A stretch of 64,000 nucleotides of DNA from Catenuloplanes indicus (GCF_030813715.1 NZ_JAUSUZ010000001.1:6758001-6822000); one strand, 5' to 3'; counted from the stretch's first letter, positions 9,833-18,172 are shown. Made by a program: numbers and translations. Notes: generated by a model not told the origin, from the sequence alone.

Positions 9833-10593
9833 AACCCGTCCTGGGGCTCGCCGGTCTCGGCGGGTTCGTGCTGCTGCTGGAGATGATCCCGCGCGCCGGC
9901 CTGGTCCCGTCGCGATACCTCCCACCGGCGGCCGACATCGCGGTCGCGCTCGTCGGCGAACTGGCCGACGCCGCGTTCTGGGCCGCGCTCGGCGACACGC
10001 TGCTGGGCTGGGTGCTCGGCCTGGCGATCGCAAGCGTGGCCGGGGTCCTGCTCGGACTGGTGATCGGCGCGGTACCGGTGCTGCGTGAGCTGACCGCGTC
10101 CACCGTGGAGTTCCTCCGGCCGATCCCGTCCGTGGCGCTGATCCCGCTGGTCGTGGTGCTCTACGGCGCCAGCCTGCAATCCAAGCTGGTGCTGGTGGTC
10201 TACGCCGCGTTCTGGCAGATGCTGGTCCAGGTGCTCCACGGCGTGCGGGACGTCGACCCGGTCGCGGACGAGACCGCGCGCGTCTACGGCCTCGGCCGGG
10301 CCTCCCGGATCACGCACGTGCTCTGGCCGACCGCGCTGCCGTACGTGATGACCGGTCTGCGCCTCGCCGCCGCGGTCGCGCTGATCCTCTGCGTCACCGG
10401 CGAGCTGGTGATCGGCGCACCCGGGCTCGGCGCGCGGATCGCGGTCGCACAGACCTCCGGCGCGATCCCGGACCTGTACGCGTTGATCGTGGTCACCGGC
10501 ATGCTCGGCGTCGCGATCAACGTGGGCGCCCGCGCGGTCGAGCGGCACGCGCTGCGCTGGCATCAGTCGGTCCGCGGCGAGGTCGCGGTATGA
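9829..10593 (+). CDS. ABC transporter permease (SsuC/TauC type)
   Basis: This 254-residue inner-membrane protein starts at the GTG of a GTGA overlap with the binding-protein stop. Several hydrophobic segments surround the permease EAA loop (about residues 145-170, ADETARVYGLGRASRITHV), which contacts the ATPase. The sequence VEFLRPIPSVALIPL is a hallmark of the NitT/TauT permease group. A second, different permease follows, so the transporter is probably a heterodimer of membrane subunits. Confidence 0.85.
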   Translation: MKPVLGLAGLGGFVLLLEMIPRAGLVPSRYLPPAADIAVALVGELADAAFWAALGDTLLGWVLGLAIASVAGVLLGLVIGAVPVLRELTASTVEFLRPIPSVALIPLVVVLYGASLQSKLVLVVYAAFWQMLVQVLHGVRDVDPVADETARVYGLGRASRITHVLWPTALPYVMTGLRLAAAVALILCVTGELVIGAPGLGARIAVAQTSGAIPDLYALIVVTGMLGVAINVGARAVERHALRWHQSVRGEVAV

Positions 10594-11348
10594 GAATCGT
10601 CTACTGGCTGACGCTGCCGCTGGTGCTGATCGCGGCCTGGTGGGTGGCGACCGCGGACAGTGCGGAGTTCTACGTACCGCCGCTGCGGACCGTCGTGGAG
10701 GCCGCACCCGGCGTCTGGACCCCGGCCCGCCTGCGCCAGGACGTCCTGCCGAGCCTGCTGCGGCTGCTGGCCGGGTTCGCGCTGGCGCTGCTGATCGGCG
10801 TCGCGCTCGGCGTGCTGATCGGCGGCCGTCCCCGGGTGCGCGCCACGGTCGAGCCGGTGCTGGAGTTCCTGCGCGCGGTGCCGCCACCCGTGCTCGTACC
10901 CGTGATCATGCTTTTCGCCGGCATCGGCGACGGCATGAAGATCCTGGTCATCGTGTCCGGCTGCGTCTGGCCGATCCTGCTCAACACGGTCGAGGGCGTG
11001 CGCGCGGTCGACGGCGTGCTCACCGAGACCGCCCGCGCCTACGGGCTCACCGGCCCGGCCCGGCTGTGGCGGCTCACGCTGCCGGCCGCGAGCCCGCAGA
11101 TCGTCGCGGGCGCCCGGCAGGCGCTCTCCCTCGCGATCATCCTCATGGTGATCAGCGAGATGTTCGCCGCCAGCTCCGGCCTCGGCTACACCATCGTCGA
11201 GTTCCAGCGCAGCTTCGCGATCCCGGAGATGTGGACCGGCATCATCCTGCTCGGCCTGCTCGGTGTTGCGCTCTCCGGCCTGTTCCGGCTGGCCGAGACC
11301 GCGATCCTGGGCTGGCACCACGGCCTCCGCCGCGCCCGGAAGGGATGA
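10590..11348 (+). CDS. ABC transporter permease (SsuC/TauC type), second subunit
   Basis: The 252-residue membrane protein is a paralogue of the previous gene. It shows the same features: LEFLRAVPPPVLVPVIMLFAGIGDGMKI and the EAA loop ETARAYGLTGPARLWRLTLPAASPQI. The start codon overlaps the upstream stop as ATGA, and its own stop overlaps the ATPase start the same way. Two distinct permease genes are less common than one in this importer family, which usually works with a homodimer. Confidence 0.85.
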   Translation: MRIVYWLTLPLVLIAAWWVATADSAEFYVPPLRTVVEAAPGVWTPARLRQDVLPSLLRLLAGFALALLIGVALGVLIGGRPRVRATVEPVLEFLRAVPPPVLVPVIMLFAGIGDGMKILVIVSGCVWPILLNTVEGVRAVDGVLTETARAYGLTGPARLWRLTLPAASPQIVAGARQALSLAIILMVISEMFAASSGLGYTIVEFQRSFAIPEMWTGIILLGLLGVALSGLFRLAETAILGWHHGLRRARKG

Positions 11349-12127
11349 CCATGCTCGACGTCAACGGCCTGCGGAAGACCTACACCGGGGACGGCCGCAC
11401 CGTCGAGGCGATCCGCGACCTCACGTTCACCGTCGCCGACGGCGACCTGACCTGCCTGGTCGGCCCGTCCGGCTGCGGCAAGACCACGCTGCTCAAATGC
11501 ATCTCCGGCCTGCTCCCGCCGTCCGCCGGCACGGTCACGTTCGCCGGCACGCCGGTGACCGCGCCACCGCCCGGCATGGCCGTCGTCTTCCAGGAGTACG
11601 GCCGCAGCCTCTTCCCCTGGCTGCGCGTCGCGGGCAACGTCGAACTGCCGCTGCGCCAGAAGGGCCTGCCCCGCGACCGCCGCCGCGAGCTGGTCGACAC
11701 GTCGCTGGCCGCGGTCGGCCTGGCCGACGCGCACTCCGCCTACCCGTGGCAGCTCTCCGGCGGCATGCAGCAGCGCGTCGCGATCGCGCGGGCGCTCGCC
11801 TACGAGCCGCGGGTGCTGCTGATGGACGAGCCGTTCGCCGCCGTCGACGCCCAGACCCGCGCCGACCTGGAGGACCTGATCCGCGACCTCTGGCAGCGCC
11901 TCGGCGTCACCGTCCTCTTCGTCACCCATGACATCGACGAGGCCGTCTACCTCGGCCAGCGCGTCCTGATCCTGTCCGCGTCCCCGACCGTCATCCGCGA
12001 GGACCTCCCGATCGACCTGCCGGACGCGCGCGACCAGCTCCACACCCGCGCACTGCCCCGGTTCACCGAGCTGCGCACCCACGTCTACGAACAGATCCAG
12101 GCCGCGAAGAAGCGGATAACCGCGTAG
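11345..12127 (+). CDS. ABC transporter ATP-binding protein (SsuB/TauB type)
   Basis: The 260-residue ATPase contains Walker A GPSGCGKTT (residues 40-48), a Q-loop followed by the LFPW segment found in NitT/TauT ATPases, the signature LSGGMQQR, Walker B VLLMDEP and the H-loop VTHD. It would power import through the two preceding permeases. The start is ATG at 11345, overlapping the permease stop. It ends the operon; about 1 kb of repeat-rich DNA without a convincing gene follows. Confidence 0.92.
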   Translation: MTMLDVNGLRKTYTGDGRTVEAIRDLTFTVADGDLTCLVGPSGCGKTTLLKCISGLLPPSAGTVTFAGTPVTAPPPGMAVVFQEYGRSLFPWLRVAGNVELPLRQKGLPRDRRRELVDTSLAAVGLADAHSAYPWQLSGGMQQRVAIARALAYEPRVLLMDEPFAAVDAQTRADLEDLIRDLWQRLGVTVLFVTHDIDEAVYLGQRVLILSASPTVIREDLPIDLPDARDQLHTRALPRFTELRTHVYEQIQAAKKRITA

Positions 12128-12232
12128 CTGTACCGCTCCCGGCCTCGCCACCCGGCCGGGCCTCGCCGCCGTGCCCCGATCCCGCCACGTTACCGGCCGC
12201 GTATAGCGGGCCGCTTCCGCCGGTGGCTGTCT

Positions 12233-12420
12233 CCGCCGGCGGCCTGTTTCTGCTGGTGGGCTGGTTCCGCTGAGGTCGTTCCGTGCGTGGGTCGCTTCCG
12301 CCGGCGGCCTGTTTCTGCTGGTGGGCTGGTTCCGCTGAGGTCGTTCCGCGAGCGGGTCGTTTCCGCTGGTGGGCTGCTTCCGCTGGGGGTCGTTCCCCCG
12401 AACGGGAGGCTTCCGCTGAC
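12233..12420. repeat. 65-bp tandem repeat, two near-identical copies and a decayed third
   Basis: A segment of at least 52 identical bases starts at 12233 and again at 12298, giving a 65-bp period. A shortened, diverged copy covers about 12355-12420. The repeats lie in the 976-bp gap between the importer operon and the aldehyde dehydrogenase gene. Open frames through them are arginine/proline-rich and repetitive and do not look like a real gene. Confidence 0.75.
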
Positions 12421-12645
12421 GGGTAGTTTCGCGGGCAGGCCGCTCCCGCCAGCCGGCCACTCGCGCCGGCTGGCTGTTTGCGGCGCGCTCAGCTCCCGGG
12501 TCAGCGCCGCCTGGTCGGCTGCTTCGCCGGGCGACCTGAACGCCACCGCAGCCGAGCCGGCCTACTCGCGCTACCTGACCGAAATTTCCTGATAAAGCTC
12601 TCAGCTGCCGTATCCGGCGATCTCGTCCGCCGCGTACCCGGTGCC

Positions 12646-12724
12646 TGAGCGATCAATCAGTGGAGCAAAAAAGATATCAACTTCGATAAATGACCTCCTT
12701 TTCGTTCCACTGATTGATCACTCA
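12646..12724. repeat. 79-bp element with near-perfect 27-bp terminal inverted repeats
   Basis: The arms 12646-12672 and 12698-12724 match each other in inverted orientation with only a few differences; both contain GATCAATCAGTGGA. The 25-base middle is AT-rich, unlike everything around it. It could be a strong hairpin (terminator or processed RNA), a regulatory site, or a very small MITE-like element. No flanking duplication could be made out with confidence. Confidence 0.7.
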
Positions 12725-12860
12725 GGGCGGATCGGCGTCGCTCAGCGGCGGCGGACTGCGACACGCGGGGCGGGACACGACGATATTTAGGGCGGGTGGC
12801 GCCCGCGGCACCGCCGCACCGCCGCACCGCCGTGCTGCCGTCCTGCCGCGCTGCTGTGCC

Positions 12861-13030
12861 CGCCGTGCTGCCGGGCTGTTGCGCCCGCTGTGCCCGCCGT
12901 GCTGCCGGGCTGTTGCGCCCGCTGTGCCCGCCGTGCTGCCGGGCTGTTGCGCCCGCTGTGCCCGCCGGGCTGCCGGGCTGGTGCGCCGGCCGCGTCTGCC
13001 GGGCCGCCGCGTCTGCCGGGCCGCCGGGTC
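12861..13030. repeat. 34-bp tandem repeat (three perfect units, decayed tail)
   Basis: Units of 34 bp at 12861-12894, 12895-12928 and 12929-12962 are identical, each beginning CGCCGTGCTGCCGGGCTGTT. From 12963 to about 13030 the pattern decays into shorter CTGCCGGGCCGCC repeats. All six frames across this block stay open only because the sequence is repetitive and GC-rich, so no gene is called. The gap 12128-13103 therefore holds repeats but no supported gene. Confidence 0.8.
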
Positions 13031-13103
13031 TGCCGTGCTGCCGCAACGGCAGCGCGTGTGGCGGTCGGGGGGGTGGGTGGTGTGCCGGGTGCGGGGCCGG
13101 GGA

Positions 13104-14564
13104 TCAGAACGGGAAGTGTTTGGGGCGCTGCTGGAGGGTGATCCAGCGGAGGTCGGTGAACGCGTCGATGCCGGCGCGGCCGCCGAAACGGCCGTAGCCG
13201 GAGGCCTTGACGCCGCCGAACGGGGCGATCGGCTCGTCGTCGACGGACTGGTCGTTGATGTGGACGATGCCGGTCTGCAGGCGGCGGGCCAGGTCCAGGC
13301 CGCGGGACAGGTCGGACGTGATGACGCCGGCGGTCAGGCCGTACGGGCTGTCGTTCGCGATCGTGACGGCCTGGTCGGCGTCGTCGACGGTGAGTACGGT
13401 GCAGACCGGGCCGAAGATCTCCTCGGAGTGGATGCGCATGTGCGGTTCCACGCCGGAGAGCACGGTGGCGGGGTAGAGCGCGCGGTCCGGCGTGCCGCCG
13501 CCGGCGGCGATCTTCGCGCCCTGGGCGGTGGCCTCGTCGACCAGGCCGGCCACGCGGCGGGCGGCGCTCTCGCTGATCAGCGGGCCGACCACGGTGGACG
13601 GGTCGGACGGGTCGCCGGCCGGCAGCGCGGCGGCCTTCGCGGCGAGCAGCGCGGTGAACTCGTCCGCGACCGAGCGGTGCACCAGGATCCGGTCGGCGGA
13701 CATGCAGATCTGGCCGGCGTTGAGGTAGGCGCCGAACGCGACCGCGTTCACCGCGTACTCCAGGTCGGCGTCGTCCAGCACCAGGATCGAGTTCTTGCCG
13801 CCCAGTTCCAGCACGGCCGGCGTGAGGTGGCGCGCGGCCAGCTCGCCGATGCGCCGGCCGACGCCGGTGGAGCCGGTGAAGTTGACCCGGCGGACCCGGT
13901 CGTCCGCGATCAGCGTCTCCGCGATCGCGGCCGCGTCCGCGCGGTCGTTGGTGATCACGTTGAGTGCGCCGGGTGGCAGGCCGGCCTCGTGCAGCAGGTC
14001 GGCCAGGTAGTGCGCGGCGATCAGCGGCGCGTCCTCGCTGGCCTTGACCACCACGGTGTTGCCGACCGCGAGCGGCGTGGCGATCGCGCGGGTGCCCAGG
14101 ATGATCGGCGCGTTCCACGGCGCGAACGCGGCGACCACGCCGGCCGGCTGGCGGATGCCGAGCGCGAGCGCGTCCGGGTTGTCGGTGGCGAGCACCTCAC
14201 CGAGCGGCGTGCTGACCAGCGCGGCGGCCTCGCGCAGCATGCCGGTGGCCAGGCCGACGTTGAACATGGCCCAGCCGAACGGGCCGCCGGTCTCCGCGCC
14301 CATCAGCGTGGCGGCCTCGTGCGCGCGCTCCTCGAGCAGGTCCGCGGCCCGGTTCAGGATCTTGCGGCGCGTGGTCGGCGGTGTGGCGGTCCAGGCGGGG
14401 AACGCGGCGTGGGCGGCGTCGACCGCGCGGGTGACGTCGGCCGGGGTGGCGGCCGCGATCCGCGACAGCGGCCGGCCGGTCCAGGGGTTGAGGTCTTCGG
14501 TGGTGCGGCCGCCGGAGGCGGGGACGTGCTCGCCGTCTATCAGCAGGTGCCGGGTGTCTGTCAC
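13104..14564 (-). CDS. Aldehyde dehydrogenase, benzaldehyde/vanillin type
   Basis: The 486-residue NAD(P)-dependent enzyme has the catalytic glutamate in LELGGKN (E253), the catalytic cysteine in GQICMSADR (C287), the cofactor motif FTGSTGVG (229-236) and the C-terminal PFGGVKASGYGRFGG. This layout fits the benzaldehyde/vanillin dehydrogenase branch, which would turn aromatic aldehydes into acids feeding the nearby protocatechuate pathway; substrate is inference. The GTG at 14564 has GAGGGG six bases upstream. Longer in-frame starts at 14588 and 14597 lack such a site. It stands alone as a single gene. Confidence 0.88.
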   Translation of the reverse strand: MTDTRHLLIDGEHVPASGGRTTEDLNPWTGRPLSRIAAATPADVTRAVDAAHAAFPAWTATPPTTRRKILNRAADLLEERAHEAATLMGAETGGPFGWAMFNVGLATGMLREAAALVSTPLGEVLATDNPDALALGIRQPAGVVAAFAPWNAPIILGTRAIATPLAVGNTVVVKASEDAPLIAAHYLADLLHEAGLPPGALNVITNDRADAAAIAETLIADDRVRRVNFTGSTGVGRRIGELAARHLTPAVLELGGKNSILVLDDADLEYAVNAVAFGAYLNAGQICMSADRILVHRSVADEFTALLAAKAAALPAGDPSDPSTVVGPLISESAARRVAGLVDEATAQGAKIAAGGGTPDRALYPATVLSGVEPHMRIHSEEIFGPVCTVLTVDDADQAVTIANDSPYGLTAGVITSDLSRGLDLARRLQTGIVHINDQSVDDEPIAPFGGVKASGYGRFGGRAGIDAFTDLRWITLQQRPKHFPF

Positions 14565-14799
14565 GTGTGGCCCCTCAAAAGTTCGCATGGCGCACAACAG
14601 TTACCCATAAGAACGCTAGAGGTGGCTCACGTAACAGTCAAGAAACGCGGGAACCCCGCCGATCGTGGGCCGATCGCTGCAGGGGAGGCGGCAGCGATCG
14701 GTCCGCGACCGGCGGGGCTCCCGATGGCGCACCGGCCACCTCCGGGGCCACCGGAGAGTGAAGCCTGAGAGCCTGGTGCGCCGGGCCGTACCGGACGGG

Positions 14800-15612
14800 T
14801 CAGAGCGTGATGATCTTGATGTTCTTCAGCGTCACGTCGCCGCCCTTGCCCTCGGCGGAGCAGATGTTGATCTGCTTGACCTTGCCGGAGCCGTCCGTGG
14901 TGTTGAAGCAGAGCACGTAGTTGTTCGCGTCGCCGCCACGGACCTCGATGGACACGTTCTTCCGCAGCCCCTCGCCGTTGTAACCCTTGACGTCGACGCC
15001 CTTCAGGCCCCAGACCGCGCCGCCGCCGTACGTGTTGCAGTCGTCGCGCTGGTTGAGCTTGTCCGAGACGACGTTCCAGCACTTCGCGACCGCGCCGCCG
15101 TTCGTGCCCTTCGGCACGCCGGCCCGGGCGATGGCCGCGTCGTTGATGGTCCGCGCCACGCCGCCCTTCTGTACGGTCACGTTGTTCAGGTAGACCTTGC
15201 CGCCCTTGGCCGTGGCCCAGCACTTGGTCATCTGGCCGGTGCCCTTGGGCCGGTGGTTCTCGCACTTGTCAGCCGCGATGCCGACGCCGGCCGCGGCCCG
15301 GTCCAGCGCGGCGAGCGCGGACGCGTTGGTCCGCGCGGCGGACTGGGACACGAAGATCTCAAGGTTGCTGAGCCCCACCGAACCGCCGGCCGCGTTCGCC
15401 TTGCAGTTGTTGAGCTGGAGCTTGTAGCCGGTCTTCTTGGCCAGGCTGAGCGCCGCCGCGACGTTGCCGCAGACCACGGTGGAGTTGCCGTCGCCGCCCT
15501 TGAGCATGATGTCGGCGTCCGCGGCCGAGGCCGGAGCCGCGGTGACGGCCAGCGCCAGTGCCAGCATGCCGGAGGCGACCGCGCCGAAGCGCGTCAGGTG
15601 TTGCAGTCTCAT
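14800..15612 (-). CDS. Secreted protein with repeated Gly-Gly/Cys motifs, unknown family
   Basis: The 270-residue product has a clear signal peptide (residues 1-31, ending PASAADA). The mature part contains about four loose repeats of a unit: GGDGN or GGDAN, a cysteine a few residues on, a second cysteine, then GG-V-L--(V/I). The clearest are residues near the start (MLKGGDGNSTVVCGN...) and the end (VRGGDANNYVLCFN...GGDVTLKNIKI). The same unit occurs in the neighbour at 16745-17251, so they are related. I know no named family with it. The even cysteine pairing suggests disulfides in an extracellular beta-rich fold. Its start overlaps the upstream gene stop (ATGA). Confidence 0.75.
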   Translation of the reverse strand: MRLQHLTRFGAVASGMLALALAVTAAPASAADADIMLKGGDGNSTVVCGNVAAALSLAKKTGYKLQLNNCKANAAGGSVGLSNLEIFVSQSAARTNASALAALDRAAAGVGIAADKCENHRPKGTGQMTKCWATAKGGKVYLNNVTVQKGGVARTINDAAIARAGVPKGTNGGAVAKCWNVVSDKLNQRDDCNTYGGGAVWGLKGVDVKGYNGEGLRKNVSIEVRGGDANNYVLCFNTTDGSGKVKQINICSAEGKGGDVTLKNIKIITL

Positions 15613-16109
15613 GGTGTGATCCCTGTGTCGGAGGAGGTCGCGGGCCCGGCGAGCGTCTGCACGGCGCCGGTGGCGAGGTCCTGCACGGTGACGGTGAACG
15701 TGCGGGTGAGCGTGGGACGGCAGTCCAGCCCGGTGATCACCGGTGGCTGCACGGAGAGCCCGATGACCTGCTCGCCGGCGCGTACGCCGGAGCCGTCGGC
15801 CCGGTGCTCGGAGACCACCTCGGTCTCGGCGGACGCCTGCGAGCTGAGCGAGAGGCCGCCGCCCACGCAGGTGACGTCGACGTTCCCGGTGGCCCGGATG
15901 GACACCAGGCCGGCCGACCACGGTTTCGTGCCGGTCTCCCGGAACTCGACCTTGAGCAGCGTGCCGTCCCAGGTGGCGAACGTCTTGTCCACGGTGAACG
16001 CCGGCTTCGGATCCGCCGCGTGCGCCGGGGCGGGCGCGGCGGCCGACGTCGCCACGGCACCGGTCACAAGACCGATCAGCACCGCCGGCGGTACGGTGTG
16101 CGCGCGCAT
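15609..16109 (-). CDS. Secreted protein of unknown function
   Basis: This 166-residue protein starts with a signal peptide (about residues 1-32, APAPAHAAD). The mature part is short and rich in beta-branched residues with two cysteines (VTCVGGG and LDCRPT) that could form one disulfide. No catalytic motif or known domain is recognised. It sits one base after the RTX protein gene and overlaps the next gene by four bases, so the three form one operon and probably act together outside the cell. Confidence 0.7.
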   Translation of the reverse strand: MRAHTVPPAVLIGLVTGAVATSAAAPAPAHAADPKPAFTVDKTFATWDGTLLKVEFRETGTKPWSAGLVSIRATGNVDVTCVGGGLSLSSQASAETEVVSEHRADGSGVRAGEQVIGLSVQPPVITGLDCRPTLTRTFTVTVQDLATGAVQTLAGPATSSDTGITP

Positions 16110-16110
16110 C

Positions 16111-16548
16111 TCAGGCGCCCGCGGCGTACTTGCGTTCGCAGCCGGAGTACCAGGCGTTCTTCGCGGGGCCGAGGCACCGGTCCTGGCCGGAGCCGCCGTC
16201 CACCTTGCCGCCGCCCGGCCCGGCCACCAGCCGGTCGTCGTCCGCGCCGCCGTACAGCGTGTCCCAGCCGGCGCCGCCGACCAGCATGTCGTCCCCGGCG
16301 CCGCCGATCAGGATGTCGTCGCCGGCCAGCCCGATCAGGATGTCGTCGCCGCCGAAGCCGCAGATGACGTCCCTGCCGTTCGTGCCGAGCAGCTTGTCCG
16401 CACCGGACGTGCCGTTGATGGTGCAGGCCGGCCACGGCTTGGGCGTGGCCGGGGGCGCCGCCTGCGCCACGCCGGGCGCGAACGAGGCGGCCAGGGTCAG
16501 GGAGAGCGAGGCGCCCGCCAGGAGGGCGCCGCGGAGCTGATCGGTCAT
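16111..16548 (-). CDS. Small secreted RTX-type calcium-binding repeat protein
   Basis: The 145-residue protein has a signal peptide (residues 1-30) followed by five or six nonapeptide repeats of the form GG-G-D-hydrophobic (FGGDDILIG, AGDDILIGG, AGDDMLVGG, AGWDTLYGG). These bind calcium in a parallel beta-roll in hemolysin-type proteins. There is no toxin or enzyme domain, and two cysteine pairs flank the roll. The ATG at 16548 is preceded by AAGGAA at the right distance. It is the first gene of the three-gene secreted operon. Confidence 0.82.
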   Translation of the reverse strand: MTDQLRGALLAGASLSLTLAASFAPGVAQAAPPATPKPWPACTINGTSGADKLLGTNGRDVICGFGGDDILIGLAGDDILIGGAGDDMLVGGAGWDTLYGGADDDRLVAGPGGGKVDGGSGQDRCLGPAKNAWYSGCERKYAAGA

Positions 16549-16744
16549 CTGCCATTCCTTCCAGGACTGCGGACACAAGGGGCGCGGCGTGCGCTGAGAG
16601 CCGGTGCACGCACGTGCCGACGAGTCGAGGAGCGCGGTGGTCCCCGCGCCACGCGGACGGCCTCGGCGTGTCACCGGTGCCGTCCGCGCAGCGGGGGAGG
16701 ACCGCAGTGGTGAGAGGACCGGCCGCCCGGCCCTCTCAGCGGAA

Positions 16745-17251
16745 TCAGCTGGTCTGGATGACCGTGAAGTCGACCTTGGTCAGCTTGACGTCGCCGCCCT
16801 TGGAGTCCGCGATCGCGGCGCAGTCCTGGTTGTTCTTGGCGGTCGCGGTGCCCTGGAGCACGTTCGCGCAGGCGGCGTAGGCGTTGGCGTTGCCGCCGAC
16901 GATCTTGATGTCCGCGCTGTTGTACTTCTTGCCCTTGCCGCCGGACGCGTCCTGCAGAACGTTGAAGTTCACGTCCTTCAGGACCACGCCGCCACCCTGC
17001 GCGGACGAGATGTTGCTGCAGGTCTGGTTCTTCGGGGCCTTCTTGCCCCACTTGGCGTAGACCTTGGCGTAGTTCATGCACGCGCCGAACGCGGTGGCGT
17101 CGCCGCCGACGATGGCGATGTCCGCCTTGTTGGTGGTGCTGGACGACGGGCCGAAGCCGGCGGCGGCCGGCGCGGCGGCCACGGCGACACCGAACGCGGC
17201 GGTGGCGATCATCAGGGAGATACGGCCGGTGGTGGCCATGGTGATCTTCAT
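16745..17251 (-). CDS. Secreted two-repeat protein of the Gly-Gly/Cys motif family
   Basis: This 168-residue protein has a signal peptide (residues 1-32) and two clear tandem repeats of about 57 residues. Each runs ADI-IVGG(D/N)A-A---C-N, then N-(Q)-C--I, then GG-V-L--V-F-V-Q. Repeat one is about residues 43-100 and repeat two about 113-168. The same unit, more degenerate, recurs in the protein at 14800-15612. AGGAGCT precedes the ATG at 17251. It is separated from the three-gene operon by about 200 bp and so has or shares its own promoter. Function is unknown. Confidence 0.78.
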   Translation of the reverse strand: MKITMATTGRISLMIATAAFGVAVAAAPAAAGFGPSSSTTNKADIAIVGGDATAFGACMNYAKVYAKWGKKAPKNQTCSNISSAQGGGVVLKDVNFNVLQDASGGKGKKYNSADIKIVGGNANAYAACANVLQGTATAKNNQDCAAIADSKGGDVKLTKVDFTVIQTS

Positions 17252-17308
17252 GGTGAGAGCTCCTGAAGGACACGTGCCGGAATCGGTCCGACGCCGACCC
17301 GAGGACTT

Positions 17309-17428
17309 GCAGTAACCGGAGGTAACTGCGTAATCACTCAGGCAGGCAAAGACTATGTAGCCCGGCGGCAAAGAGCCCGTATTTTCGGCATGTGAAGGCT
17401 GTCGCGTAATTTACACTACGATATCGTA
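17309..17428. promoter_or_regulatory. Two inverted repeats in the gap upstream of the repeat-protein gene
   Basis: GCAGTAACC (17309-17317) and GGTAACTGC (17321-17329) form an inverted repeat with one mismatch about 60 bases upstream of the gene starting at 17251. Further up, TACGATATCGTA (17417-17428) is a perfect 12-bp palindrome in an AT-rich stretch that is unusual here. Either could be an operator; the MarR gene next door is a possible source of the regulator. Confidence 0.4.
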
Positions 17429-17508
17429 AAAAATCCGGCATGTCGGACATAGGGAACTAGAGTGGAACGTTCCCGGGTGTAGTGATCGGCGACGGCGCCT
17501 AGTACCCG

Positions 17509-17988
17509 TTATTCGGCGATCAAACCCTTCTGCGGCACAGAATCCGGCGCCCCGCCGAGCCGTTCGGCCACCCCGTCGTTGAAGCGCTCCAGCAGGTCCG
17601 CGAACCGCTCCCGGTCGTCGGCCGGCCACTCGCCGGTGAGTTCGCGCAGCAGCTCCCGGCGTGCCGCGCGCATGCCGAGCAACACCTCGGTCCCGTGCCC
17701 GGTGATCTCGATCAGCGCGGCACGCCGGTCGCCCGGGTCCGCGGACCGGCTGATCAGCCCCTCGCCCTGGAGTGCCTGTACCTGGCGGCTGACCGTGGAG
17801 ACGTCCAGCGTGAAGAGCGTGGCGAGCGTGGTCAGCCGCATCGGGCCGTCGTCGTAGAGCCGGCCGAGAATGCTGTACGCGGAGCGCTCCAGCTGCCGCA
17901 CCACGCCGGGCAGCCGCAGATGGATCCGCTGGGTGCGCCGCACCAACAGCGTCAGCTCCCGCTCGATGCGATCCTGCGCATCCGTCAT
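17509..17988 (-). CDS. MarR-family transcriptional regulator
   Basis: The 159-residue protein has the MarR winged helix-turn-helix, with LTTLATLFTLDVSTVSRQVQALQGEGLI as recognition region and the wing SADPGDRRAALIEIT (the conserved DxR of the family). The ATG at 17988 starts directly before the dimerisation helix. A longer frame back to 18084 runs through a 17-bp tandem repeat and is not needed. It is transcribed away from the large phosphodiesterase gene, so regulation of that gene or of itself through the shared gap is likely. The ligand is unknown. Confidence 0.85.
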   Translation of the reverse strand: MTDAQDRIERELTLLVRRTQRIHLRLPGVVRQLERSAYSILGRLYDDGPMRLTTLATLFTLDVSTVSRQVQALQGEGLISRSADPGDRRAALIEITGHGTEVLLGMRAARRELLRELTGEWPADDRERFADLLERFNDGVAERLGGAPDSVPQKGLIAE

Positions 17989-18172
17989 CAGCGCACACTC
18001 TCTCTCGTCCTCGGCCGGCATGGACCCCGTACCGGCATGGACCCCGTACCGGCCGGGAACAAGTGTCCCCGGACGGCGTGGCACCCGGCAATCGTGTGCG
18101 CCGGGTCACCATCGTGGCGGACCGCTCGCGCGTGCGAGGGACCGGCGCGCGCGGCTGTGCCAGAGTGCAGGG

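Noticed and set aside
12190-12546. Minus-strand open frame with repeated SSPPAETTRSRND-type peptides
   Set aside because: It only mirrors the 65-bp tandem repeat, has no ribosome site and no homology-like features; open frames in all directions are expected in such GC-rich repeats.
12657-13046. 129-residue frame with a perfect AAAGGAGGT sequence near its end
   Set aside because: The Shine-Dalgarno-like stretch is part of the inverted repeat and is followed only by a seven-codon frame; the long frame is repeat shadow.
16111-16548. RTX toxin
   Set aside because: Only the calcium-binding roll is present, with a Sec signal peptide and no toxin domain or type I secretion genes.
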